Shown here in pieces: positions 15,702 through 23,405 of a DNA stretch of 64,000 nucleotides; positions within the stretch are counted from its first letter, which is position 1, and every line of letters starts with the position of its first letter. The notes under the pieces are model-generated. The model did no database searches. It was not told the DNA's origin and was given only the letters and a program-made list of their open reading frames with translations. The position numbers were made by a program, and so were the translations under genes. Source of the DNA: an uncultured Verrucomicrobiae bacterium (GTDB lineage: Bacteria > Verrucomicrobiota > Verrucomicrobiia > Limisphaerales > UBA1100). Where the stretch lies: assembly GCA_937775205.1 (NCBI GenBank), contig CALKBX010000013.1, forward strand, positions 79,648 to 143,647. Direction: 5' to 3'.

Positions 15702-17890
15702 TCATTTCCGAATCTGAATTTGAAGCGATCACGCATGGGCGGCACGCCGCGCCGCACGAGTTGTTGGGGATGCATCAGCTTGAGGGCGGCGGCGTGGTGG
15801 TGCGCGCGCTGTTGCCGCTGGCGAAGGGGGTGGTGGCGGTGCCGGTGCACGAGCCGTCCAAGCCGGTCATCGCGCTGCGGCGCGTGGGCGAGTCGGATTT
15901 GTTCGAGGGGAAGCTGGAAGAGGAGAATGAAATTTACGCGTACGATCTCGCGATCACTTGGGGCAGCGGCGAGCAATGGCGCACGCGCGATGCGTTTTCT
16001 TTTTTGCCAACCATCAGCGACGATGATTTGTATTTGTTCAATCAGGGCGATGAGCGGCGCATTTACGAAAAGCTTGGCTCGCATCCGCGTTGCATCGACG
16101 GCGTGGACGGCACGAGCTTCGCGGTGTGGGCGCCCAACGCGCAGCGGGTGAGCGTGGTGGGCGACTTCAACGGCTGGGACGGTCGGCATCATCCAATGCG
16201 GATGCTGGGGCAATCGGGCGTGTGGGAATTGTTCGCACCGGGCTGCGGGGTGGGTAGTCATTACAAATTTCAAATCTTAACCGCCGAAGGCGAGTTGCAG
16301 GAAAAAACGGATCCCTTTGGTTTGTTTTTTGAAATTGCGCCCAAGACTGCTTCGATTGTTTGGGACAACAGCCGGTTTGCGTGGACCGATTCGGATTGGA
16401 TCGCGAAACGTGAAAGAGCCGATCCGCTCGTGCAGCCGATGAGTATTTACGAAATGCACCTCGGCTCGTGGCGAAAAAAGGCCGAAGGCGAGTCGTTCAG
16501 CTACCGCGAGTTGGCACCGCGTTTGGTGGAGTATCTGCACCGGATGGGCTTCACGCACGTGGAGTTTCTGCCGGTGGCGGAGCACGCGTACTATCCTTCG
16601 TGGGGTTATCAGGTCACCGGATTTTATGCACCGAGCAGCCGCTATGGTACGCCGGAGGATTTTCAGTTTCTCATCAACACCCTGCATGAGGCGGGCCTCG
16701 GCGTGTTCATCGACTGGGTGCCCGCGCATTTCCCGAAGGACGACTGGGCGCTACTGCGTTTCGACGGCACACCGCTTTTTGAACATCCGGATCCTGAGCG
16801 CGGCGAGCATCCGGACTGGGGGACGGCGGTGTTCAATTATGGCCGACCCGAGGTCAAGAATTTCATCGCCGCCAACGCGCGCTTTTGGTGCGATGTGTTT
16901 CACGTGGACGGCTTGCGCGTGGACGCGGTGGCGTCGATGTTGTACCTCGATTACTCGCGCAAAAAAGGCGAGTGGACGCCGAACATCCACGGCGGCAATC
17001 AAAACCTCGAGGCGGTGGAGTTGCTGCGCCATACCAATTACGTGGTGCGCAGCGAATTCCCCGGCGTGGTGACGATGGCGGAGGAATCCACCGCGTGGCC
17101 GGGCGTCACGCGCGATACAAACGCCGGCGGCCTTGGCTTCACGTTCAAGTGGGACATGGGTTGGATGCACGACACGCTTAAGTTCCTCCAAAAAAAATCC
17201 GCCCAACGCGCCGCGCAACAAGGCAAGTTTACCTTCGCCTCGCAATATCACGACCAAGAAAATTATATGCTGCCGCTGTCGCACGACGAAGTGGTGCACG
17301 AAAAACGATCGATCATCGGCCGTATGCCCGGCGCGGACGCGGAGTCCTTTGCCAACATGCGTTTGCTCTTCGGTTACCAATGGCTGTTCCCCGGCAAACA
17401 ACTGCTCTTCATGGGCGGAGAAATCGGACAACGCACCGAGTGGAACGAAGACGCCGAAGTGCCTTGGGAGTTGTTGGAAGAAAACCAGGCGCATGCCGGC
17501 TTGCAGCAATGGGTGGCGGATCTCAACCATTTTTACCGCGACGAGCCCGCGCTGTGGGCAGGCGATTATTCCGAGGGCGGCTTTTATTGGGTGGACAGCG
17601 CCGACCACGCCGCCAACGTGGTGAGCTTCGTGCGGCAAACCCCCGATTGCGCGCGCCAAGTGCTGGTGCTGCTGAATATCGGCAACGCGTCGCATACGGG
17701 CTACCGCGTCGGTCTCCCGCGCGCGGGTTGGTGGCGCGAGGTGCTCAACAGCGATTCCGAACATTACGGCGGCGCAAACTTCGGCAACGGCGGCGGCGTT
17801 CATTCGCAGGAAACCCCGTGGCACAGCCAACCGTGGTCCGCGGAGTTTACGTTGCCGCCACTGAGTTGTTCGGTGTTTTTGTGCGGCTGA
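15698..17890 (+). CDS. glgB: 1,4-alpha-glucan branching enzyme
   Basis: A 730-residue GH13 enzyme that forms alpha-1,6 branches in glycogen. Order: N-terminal CBM48-type domains (ASFAVWAPNAQRVSVVGDFNGWD type block near residue 145); catalytic barrel with EFLPVAEHAYYPSWGYQ, the DVFHVDGLRVDAVASM nucleophile block near residue 405, MAEESTAWPGV with the acid/base Glu, and LPLSHDEVVHEKRS; then an all-beta C-terminal domain. Full length. It is the last gene of the metF-coaE-glgB operon. No other glycogen genes are in the window. Confidence 0.95.
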   Translation: MIISESEFEAITHGRHAAPHELLGMHQLEGGGVVVRALLPLAKGVVAVPVHEPSKPVIALRRVGESDLFEGKLEEENEIYAYDLAITWGSGEQWRTRDAFSFLPTISDDDLYLFNQGDERRIYEKLGSHPRCIDGVDGTSFAVWAPNAQRVSVVGDFNGWDGRHHPMRMLGQSGVWELFAPGCGVGSHYKFQILTAEGELQEKTDPFGLFFEIAPKTASIVWDNSRFAWTDSDWIAKRERADPLVQPMSIYEMHLGSWRKKAEGESFSYRELAPRLVEYLHRMGFTHVEFLPVAEHAYYPSWGYQVTGFYAPSSRYGTPEDFQFLINTLHEAGLGVFIDWVPAHFPKDDWALLRFDGTPLFEHPDPERGEHPDWGTAVFNYGRPEVKNFIAANARFWCDVFHVDGLRVDAVASMLYLDYSRKKGEWTPNIHGGNQNLEAVELLRHTNYVVRSEFPGVVTMAEESTAWPGVTRDTNAGGLGFTFKWDMGWMHDTLKFLQKKSAQRAAQQGKFTFASQYHDQENYMLPLSHDEVVHEKRSIIGRMPGADAESFANMRLLFGYQWLFPGKQLLFMGGEIGQRTEWNEDAEVPWELLEENQAHAGLQQWVADLNHFYRDEPALWAGDYSEGGFYWVDSADHAANVVSFVRQTPDCARQVLVLLNIGNASHTGYRVGLPRAGWWREVLNSDSEHYGGANFGNGGGVHSQETPWHSQPWSAEFTLPPLSCSVFLCG

Positions 17891-17974
17891 TTCACACCCT
17901 GTTGATATCCTCTGTTTGACTCCCGGCGCATATCGGCCATTTTGGTCGGGTTTGGAGGAATAACCCCTATAAAG

Positions 17975-18003
17975 TTGACAAAAATTCCGGTTTTTGATAT
18001 GAA
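17975..18003 (+). promoter_or_regulatory. Candidate promoter of the Tol-Pal type operon
   Basis: A perfect TTGACA (17975-17980), a 17-base spacer and TATGAA (17998-18003) lie 40 bases before the tolQ/exbB start. That gene also has a strong Shine-Dalgarno sequence (AAGGAGG), so this is a conventional leadered transcript. Confidence 0.6.
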
Positions 18004-18042
18004 CACGGAACCAAGGAAGTTGCCTTTTCAAGGAGGTAAGGC

Positions 18043-18957
18043 ATGAATACATTACAATTGCTAGCTGCGGCTGGCTCGGCTCCGGTCGTGCCCAAGCCTA
18101 CGTTCCAATATGTTTGGGAACAGTTGGAAGGACCGGGATTGGCGATCATCGTCGTCCTCGTCCTATTTTCCACCTGTGCTTGGGCGGTGATGGCCACCAA
18201 GGCGTGGCAGCTGCGCCGAGCCCGTAAATATAACCGATATTTCGACAGCGAATTTCGCGGGCAAAAACGCGTTCTCGCCATGTTCGAGCGCCGCATTTCG
18301 GCGGAGGGATGTCCGCTTTTCAACGTCTATCAAGAGGGCTGTATGGCTCTGGAGGAAAGGTTGCGCGACAAGGAGGGCAAGCGGCACCGTTACGTGTCGT
18401 TGAAATCAATGGAACACATCAAGGGCTTAATCGAAAGCTCGGTGGCACGGGAATCCGTGGCGCTGGAGTCGGGGCTAATTCTGCTCGCCATCGCCGTGAG
18501 CGGTGCGCCCTTTATGGGATTGCTCGGCACGGTGTGGGGCGTGATGGAAGTGTTCAGCCGCGCTGCCCAAGTTGGCAATGCTTCGCTCACCACCGTCGCC
18601 CCCGGCGTGGCGGCGGCATTGGCCACCACGGTGGCGGGGTTGTTGGTGGCCATTCCGTCCATGTTTGGCTACAACTGGCTGGTGCACAATTTGCGCGTGG
18701 CCACGGTGGAGATGGATAATTTCGCGCAGGAACTGGCCGCCAAAATCGAGTCCGAGTATTTGCAGGACGTGCCGGTGAATGCCCGCGAACCCCTCAAAAC
18801 AATGGCGGCCGAGCCGGAAATTAGAGTGGAACCTAAACTGCAGCCGGAGCCCAACCCCATTGTGCCAGCGGCGGCGGATGAAACCAAAGTGGAATTTGAT
18901 GATGCCGATGATGTGCAGCCGGATTTGCTGCCGCCAGAAACGGAGGACCAAGCATGA
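18043..18957 (+). CDS. TolQ/ExbB family proton channel subunit
   Basis: A 304-residue inner-membrane protein. The first helix is at residues ~28-48 (GLAIIVVLVLFSTCAWAVMA). Two further helices near 145-165 and 185-205 lie in the conserved MotA/TolQ/ExbB channel segment (GAPFMGLLGTVWGVMEVF, then TTVAPGVAAALATTVAGLLVAIPSMFGYNW). The C-terminal ~55 residues are acidic and Pro-rich. With the ExbD/TolR subunit it forms a proton-driven motor energising the cell envelope. Being first in an operon with tolB and pal genes, it acts most likely as TolQ. Confidence 0.9.
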   Translation: MNTLQLLAAAGSAPVVPKPTFQYVWEQLEGPGLAIIVVLVLFSTCAWAVMATKAWQLRRARKYNRYFDSEFRGQKRVLAMFERRISAEGCPLFNVYQEGCMALEERLRDKEGKRHRYVSLKSMEHIKGLIESSVARESVALESGLILLAIAVSGAPFMGLLGTVWGVMEVFSRAAQVGNASLTTVAPGVAAALATTVAGLLVAIPSMFGYNWLVHNLRVATVEMDNFAQELAAKIESEYLQDVPVNAREPLKTMAAEPEIRVEPKLQPEPNPIVPAAADETKVEFDDADDVQPDLLPPETEDQA

Positions 18958-19370
18958 GGCGCTTTTCCAAACGCAATCCGTTGGTCACCCTCGCCGACTT
19001 GAACGTGACGCCGATGTTGGATCTCGCGTTCGTATTGCTGATTATTTTTGTCATCGCCACGCCGCTGCTCGAACAGGGGATGAAGCTTGAACTGCCCGAG
19101 GGCGGCTCCACCGATTTGGCCATCGACCGCAGCGATGTGCGCACTGTGGAAATCAGCCGCGACGGGCACTATCTGTTTGACCGCAAGTCGATGGATCTCG
19201 CCCAGCTTGAGGCCGCTTTGATTCAGGCGCACAAAGAAAACCCCAAGACCGTGGTTTATATTCGCGCCGACGAAAAGGGCGTGAACAAAGATACTTATGC
19301 AGTGATTGATGCCTGCGTGAAAAACGGGCTCACACAATTCTCACTGCGAACCAGAGAGGGCAACCGATGA
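18954..19370 (+). CDS. TolR/ExbD family protein
   Basis: A 138-residue protein. One N-terminal transmembrane helix follows the conserved LNVTPMLDLAFVLLIIFVIATP block, in which the Asp is the expected proton-carrying residue. A periplasmic ExbD/TolR domain makes up the rest. Its start overlaps the tolQ/exbB stop and its stop overlaps the next gene, both by ATGA, so stoichiometric translation is likely. Confidence 0.9.
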   Translation: MRRFSKRNPLVTLADLNVTPMLDLAFVLLIIFVIATPLLEQGMKLELPEGGSTDLAIDRSDVRTVEISRDGHYLFDRKSMDLAQLEAALIQAHKENPKTVVYIRADEKGVNKDTYAVIDACVKNGLTQFSLRTREGNR

Positions 19371-20231
19371 TCCGACTATTGAAAAAATGTTTTTTCCTGT
19401 CCGTGGGCCTGCACGTGCTGCTGGTGGCAGTGCTGATTTTGGGCGCGGCATTTCTCGTAACCCAACCGGAAAAAGTGCCGGCGGTGCTCAGCATGATTGC
19501 CCCCAGCGAATTGGAGAATCTCCTCAACCCATCCACGCCACCGCAAACCAAGCCGAACATCAACCAGCCATCCGCCACGCGGCATCCACAAGTGACCCCG
19601 CCGCGTCCGCCGGTAAAGCCAGTCATTCAACCGCCCAAGCCACGCCCTGATCCGCCGAAGCCACGTCCCTGATCCGCCGAAGCCACGCCCTGATCCGCCG
19701 AAGCCGCGCCCGGCAAATCCCAATCCGAAAACCCCCAAGCCCCAAAACACAGCCAAGAAGCCAAGCGACATCAAAGTAAACATCGGCAACCCTAAAAATC
19801 ACACGAACAAAACGCGCCCCAATCCCCAACCGCGACCGGTGAAGCCGGCCATCAACTCCAAGGACGTCAACAGCGCGCTCAAGGGCCTCAACAATCTTTC
19901 CGCCAAAATTAAGGTGCAAGTGAGCGGCAGTAACCGCGCCGCGTTCGCGACTTATGCACAGCACGTCGTCGCCGTGTATCGCCGCGCATGGCAGCCGCTG
20001 ATTCCCAAAAATCTCGCGCGGACGCGTATTGCCGAGGTTTCCGTGACGATCAGCCGCGATGGCCGCGTGATCAGCGCCCGCATTATCCGTCGAACCGGCG
20101 ATGCGGCTCTGGATAAGTCGGTGCAACGTGCGCTGGACAAAGTGAGGTCCGTGGGCAAATCTTTCCCGTCGAGTTCACGTGACGCCAAGCGGACGTTCAC
20201 CCTGGATTTCACGCCGATTATTGGAGGTTAA
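19367..20231 (+). CDS. TonB/TolA-like periplasmic protein, interrupted by a +1 shift
   Basis: Two frames together give a protein of ~287 residues. First come an N-terminal membrane anchor (SVGLHVLLVAVLILGAAFLV, residues ~12-31) and a Pro/Lys-rich spacer with PKPRPDPP repeats. A TonB-C-like domain (AEVSVTISRDGRVISARIIRRTGDAALDKSVQRAL) then ends at 20231. The first frame stops at TGA 19670-19672 inside a 21-base repeat whose second copy has one extra base. The sequence there is CCC-TGA-T, and a +1 slip at CCC restores the repeat and the frame of the C-terminal domain. Either an indel (mutation or assembly error) or programmed frameshifting explains it. Operon position suggests a TolA role. Confidence 0.75.
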
Positions 20232-20244
20232 AGGAGTTAAAAAA

Positions 20245-21435
20245 ATGAATCGCAGAAAACTATTCCCCATTCTTTTTTCAATGTTCGTGATGACCGCGTC
20301 CACGTGGGCCGCCGGATTGCAGGTGCAGGGCAACGTGGGCAAGTTGATCCCCGTCGCGATAAAAGGCTACACCGGTGAGGTGGCAAAGGTGCTGGCATTT
20401 GACCTTCAAGTGATGGGTTGCAAAATGGTTCCCGAGGCCGATGCGAGCTATGTGCTCGAAGGCAAAAACGGCGCGGAAAATCTCACAGGAATTTTGCGCG
20501 ACAACGCTAGCAACTTTGGATTCAACCTCAACATCAACGGCGCCGCGCCCCGTGTGCTCGCCCACGCGCTGAGCAACGCCACAATCAAAGCCATCACTGG
20601 CCAAAACGGAATCGCCCACACCCGCATTTTGTTTACGATGAAAACAGCCGCGCGCGAGTGGGAAGTTTTCCAATCCGATTTTGACGGCCACAATCCCGTG
20701 GCGTTGACGAATGACAAGTCCATCGTACAAAACCCAATGTGGATGCCCAATCATGGCGGGCTGTTTTACACTTCGTGGATGACCATCGGTGGCCTGCAAA
20801 ACACCACCGTGGTGAAGCACAATTTACAGACCGGCAAGCGCGAAGTGTTTTCGCGATACAAAGGCCTGAATACCGGCGGAGCCATGGCCCCCAACGGAAC
20901 GGTGGCACTGATCCTCAGCAAAAACAAATCGACGGACGTGTATCTTGCGCCGCCAAAATGGGAATTTTTGAAGGATATTAAAGGCGAAAACCTCATCCGC
21001 TTAACCCGCGCGCGGGAGGAAAAATCCAGCCCCACGTGGTCGCCCGATGGTCAATGGCTTTGCTTTCACACACTGATTGGCGGCAAACACTCGCTCGTGA
21101 AAATTCCCGCGGGCGGCGGGCAAATGGTGTCCATCCCAACCAAGGGCGCTTTCCGCCCCACGCAACCGAGTTGGTCGCCCGATGGCAAGTGGATTGCCTT
21201 CACCCAGCAACGGGGCGGCTTCCAAATTGGCGTCGTACCCGCCGCGGGCGGCAACGCGAAAATTTATTGTGAAGGCGAAGACCCCGCGTGGGCCTCCAAC
21301 AGCCGGAACATCATATTCACAAGGCGCGCCGGTGGCGTGAATAAGAAACGGATGGCGATACTTGACGTGCCGACTGAACAGGTGAAGATGCTCCCAGCCT
21401 TTACGGGCGGCGTGGGGCAACCCGCGTGGCAGTAA
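20245..21435 (+). CDS. tolB: TolB-like beta-propeller protein
   Basis: A 396-residue exported protein with a signal peptide (residues ~1-22, ending STWAA) and an N-terminal TolB domain. A C-terminal propeller of PD40 repeats follows, recognised by LTRAREEKSSPTWSPDGQWL, PTQPSWSPDGKWIAF and EDPAWASNSRNIIFTRR. TolB is periplasmic and links the Tol motor with Pal. The ATG follows a good Shine-Dalgarno (AAAGGAG). Placement between the TonB/TolA-like gene and pal supports the name. Confidence 0.88.
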   Translation: MNRRKLFPILFSMFVMTASTWAAGLQVQGNVGKLIPVAIKGYTGEVAKVLAFDLQVMGCKMVPEADASYVLEGKNGAENLTGILRDNASNFGFNLNINGAAPRVLAHALSNATIKAITGQNGIAHTRILFTMKTAAREWEVFQSDFDGHNPVALTNDKSIVQNPMWMPNHGGLFYTSWMTIGGLQNTTVVKHNLQTGKREVFSRYKGLNTGGAMAPNGTVALILSKNKSTDVYLAPPKWEFLKDIKGENLIRLTRAREEKSSPTWSPDGQWLCFHTLIGGKHSLVKIPAGGGQMVSIPTKGAFRPTQPSWSPDGKWIAFTQQRGGFQIGVVPAAGGNAKIYCEGEDPAWASNSRNIIFTRRAGGVNKKRMAILDVPTEQVKMLPAFTGGVGQPAWQ

Positions 21436-21470
21436 ATTTTAAACAGTTCCAACAAGGAGGAACTCAACCA

Positions 21471-21530
21471 ATGCGTTCAATGGACGCGTGCGAGAAAAGG
21501 AAAATATTATGCAAGGAGCAACCTATCTAA
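21471..21530 (+). CDS. Possible 19-residue leader ORF overlapping the pal start
   Basis: An ATG at 21471 follows the strongest Shine-Dalgarno in this gap (AAGGAGG, 21454-21460, ten bases away). It opens a 19-codon frame containing two Cys and several Lys/Arg codons, ending at 21530 inside pal in another frame. It could couple translation into pal. It could equally be chance; no homology can be claimed. Confidence 0.25.
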   Translation: MRSMDACEKRKILCKEQPI

Positions 21531-22192
21531 AAACATTGGCCGTCGTGGCTGCATTGGCCGCGATCGGCTGTAAATCCGCCACCACGGATGTGACGAATAT
21601 CCCCGGCAAAACACTGGCCACCAATGGCGGTAATGGGAACGGCAATACAGGTGGCACCGGCGGCACTGGAAATCCCGACTTGGGCCCGGGCGGCACTGGT
21701 GGGGGAACCGGTGGCCCCGAAATCACTCCCGGCCCCGGTTTTGGACCGTTGGGATTGCCCGGCGAGCACGAGATTGTGCGTGATGCGTTCCGGAAAATTC
21801 ATTTTGCTTACGACAGCGCTGAGCTGCCGCCGGAAGATTTGCCGCACATCACCAAGGTGGCGGAGTACTTGGTTCAAAACCCGCAACATTTGCTGGAGGT
21901 GGAAGGCCATTGTGACGAGCGCGGCACGGAAGATTATAACCTCTCGCTGGGCGAACGTCGGGCACAGGCCATCGCGCAGGCGCTGTCCGAATTGGGAGTG
22001 ACGGCCAACCGACTGGCCACCAAAAGCATGGGCGAAAAAATGCCGGTCGTGCAGGGCAGCGACAAGGAATCGTTCGCGGCCAATCGTCGGGGAGAATTTG
22101 TGTTGTACGTGCCTCTGGCGGCTCCCGCAAACGGCGCAAATGGAGCGACCCCGCAGCGGATCAATTTGACCCCCGGCGTGGCCACGCCTTAA
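21509..22192 (+). CDS. pal: Peptidoglycan-associated lipoprotein (Pal), OmpA-like domain
   Basis: A 227-residue protein. A lipoprotein signal ends with the lipobox AAIGC (Cys20). A Gly/Thr/Asn-rich linker covers residues ~35-85. The OmpA-C/Pal domain follows, with IHFAYDSAELPPED, VEGHCDERGTEDYNLSLGERRA and the NRRGEFVLY Arg block that contacts diaminopimelate. It anchors the outer membrane to peptidoglycan and binds TolB. The ATG at 21509 has a modest AAAAGG site; an in-frame GTG at 21488 is less likely because the signal peptide would be displaced. Confidence 0.92.
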   Translation: MQGATYLKTLAVVAALAAIGCKSATTDVTNIPGKTLATNGGNGNGNTGGTGGTGNPDLGPGGTGGGTGGPEITPGPGFGPLGLPGEHEIVRDAFRKIHFAYDSAELPPEDLPHITKVAEYLVQNPQHLLEVEGHCDERGTEDYNLSLGERRAQAIAQALSELGVTANRLATKSMGEKMPVVQGSDKESFAANRRGEFVLYVPLAAPANGANGATPQRINLTPGVATP

Positions 22193-22215
22193 GGCGATCG
22201 AGGCACAGTGAATTT

Positions 22216-22255
22216 AGCGGCGCGGTGCGTCTCCGGGGTTGGAGGCGCGGCCGCT
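22216..22255. other. GC-rich hairpin between the two pal genes
   Basis: AGCGGC / GCCGCT outer arms with additional inner GCG/CGC pairing form a strong stem in the 140-base gap. It may attenuate transcription or stabilise mRNA ends within the operon. There is no good T tract, so it is not a standard terminator. Confidence 0.4.
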
Positions 22256-22332
22256 TTGCCGCGTAAAGTTTTGCCAACTGAAAGGGAGGCAAAAACACCA
22301 ACCCCATGGAGGAAAACTACAAGGAGAAAATT

Positions 22333-22995
22333 ATGAAAAGAATCGCATTGATCAATGCAACAGCTCTGGGCGCGGCGGCGATGCTGCTGGCCGTGGGTTG
22401 TAAAACACAAAAACCGGTGGGATTGACTACCATCCCCGGACAAAAAACCATTGTTGCCAGCAATCCAAATCCGCTTCCGGTTCCCACACCCATCGGCGGT
22501 GGCGAAATTCCCGGCGGCACCACCATTCCGGGCGGCGGCTTGCCGTCTGTGAATCCCAATCCCATCATTCAGCCCATCAACCCAAACAACGCGGGTTTGC
22601 TCAACGAGCAGGGCCAAGGGTTTACCGGTCAGGAAATGGAAGACCGCGAGGCGTTTGCGGCGTTGACCGTGTATTTCGAATACGACAGCGCGGCGGTGCA
22701 TCCAGATGACTTCGAGAAAATCAAACTCGTGGCGCTACATCTCATCCAAAACCCCACGCACCTACTACTGGTGGAAGGCCATTGCGATGAGCGTGGCACG
22801 GAGGATTACAACCTCTCGCTGGGCGAACGCCGCGCGCTCGCGGTGATCGATGAACTATCGCGGATGAACGTGGGCGCCGCTCGCCTGCGAACCCTAAGCC
22901 AGGGTGAAAAAGTGCCGATGATGCTCGGATTGGACGAACAATCCTTCGCGGAAAACCGCCGGGGTGAATTCGTTCTTCTAATGCCAGCCCAGTAA
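22333..22995 (+). CDS. Second Pal-like OmpA-family lipoprotein
   Basis: A 220-residue paralogue of the preceding gene. The lipobox is LAVGC, followed by a Pro/Gly/Asn/Ile-rich linker and an OmpA-C domain (YFEYDSAAVHPDD, VEGHCDERGTEDYNLSLGERRA, NRRGEFVLL). The VEGHCDERGTEDYNLSLGER stretch is identical in both proteins, which indicates tandem duplication. The ATG at 22333 has a good Shine-Dalgarno sequence (AAGGAG). An in-frame ATG at 22306 would add nine residues before the signal peptide. Last gene of the operon. Confidence 0.9.
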   Translation: MKRIALINATALGAAAMLLAVGCKTQKPVGLTTIPGQKTIVASNPNPLPVPTPIGGGEIPGGTTIPGGGLPSVNPNPIIQPINPNNAGLLNEQGQGFTGQEMEDREAFAALTVYFEYDSAAVHPDDFEKIKLVALHLIQNPTHLLLVEGHCDERGTEDYNLSLGERRALAVIDELSRMNVGAARLRTLSQGEKVPMMLGLDEQSFAENRRGEFVLLMPAQ

Positions 22996-23015
22996 AACAG
23001 GGCTAAACACTCTCA

Positions 23016-23041
23016 CCCCCCGCGAAACCGGGGGTTTTTTC
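23016..23041 (+). terminator. Terminator of the Tol-Pal type operon
   Basis: CCCCCG / CGGGGG arms with a six-base loop are followed by six T residues, about 20 bases after the last pal stop codon. Confidence 0.92.
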
Positions 23042-23091
23042 TTGTGTGAATAGGAAATTGCGCTAAGTTGTCCAAACACTACGTGCAAATT

Positions 23092-23391
23092 ATGAGCGAA
23101 ACTATGTTGGCATTTATTCAGGGCTCGGAATGGCTGATCATCGGCCTCGCCGTGCTGTTGTTGTTTGGGGCGAAAAAACTCCCGGAACTCGCGCGCGGTC
23201 TGGGCAAAGGCATCCGCGAATTCAAGAAAGCCTCTAGCGATATTGGCAGCGAACTGAACCGTGACGACGAAGACGACCACGATCGCCCTCGCCGCCGCCA
23301 ACGGCCCATTGAGGATCGGCAGGAAAAAACCGCCCACGCCGAGGTGGAGGATGACAAGCCCGCGAAGGCTGAATCCGATTCTAAGGCTTAG
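23092..23391 (+). CDS. tatA: Sec-independent protein translocase TatA/TatE
   Basis: A 99-residue protein with one N-terminal membrane helix ([32 protein letters not shown], the typical TatA hinge FGxKKLP) and a charged Asp/Arg/Lys-rich cytoplasmic tail. TatA oligomers form the pore for folded, twin-arginine proteins; several Tat-type precursors occur in this window. The ATG at 23092 is used; one at 23104 is also possible. There is no Shine-Dalgarno sequence. tatC follows 14 bases downstream. Confidence 0.93.
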   Translation: MSETMLAFIQGSEWLIIGLAVLLLFGAKKLPELARGLGKGIREFKKASSDIGSELNRDDEDDHDRPRRRQRPIEDRQEKTAHAEVEDDKPAKAESDSKA

Positions 23392-23405
23392 CTTCCACTT
23401 CCATT

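Noticed and set aside
16751-18052. 433-codon open frame on the minus strand
   Set aside because: Antisense of glgB and the tolQ/exbB upstream region; the translated sequence is His/Arg-rich shadow without motifs.
19670-19672. TGA in the TonB/TolA-like gene as a second selenocysteine codon
   Set aside because: Reading through TGA in the same frame does not join the C-terminal domain; a +1 shift is required. The position is in a Pro repeat, not a Cys site.
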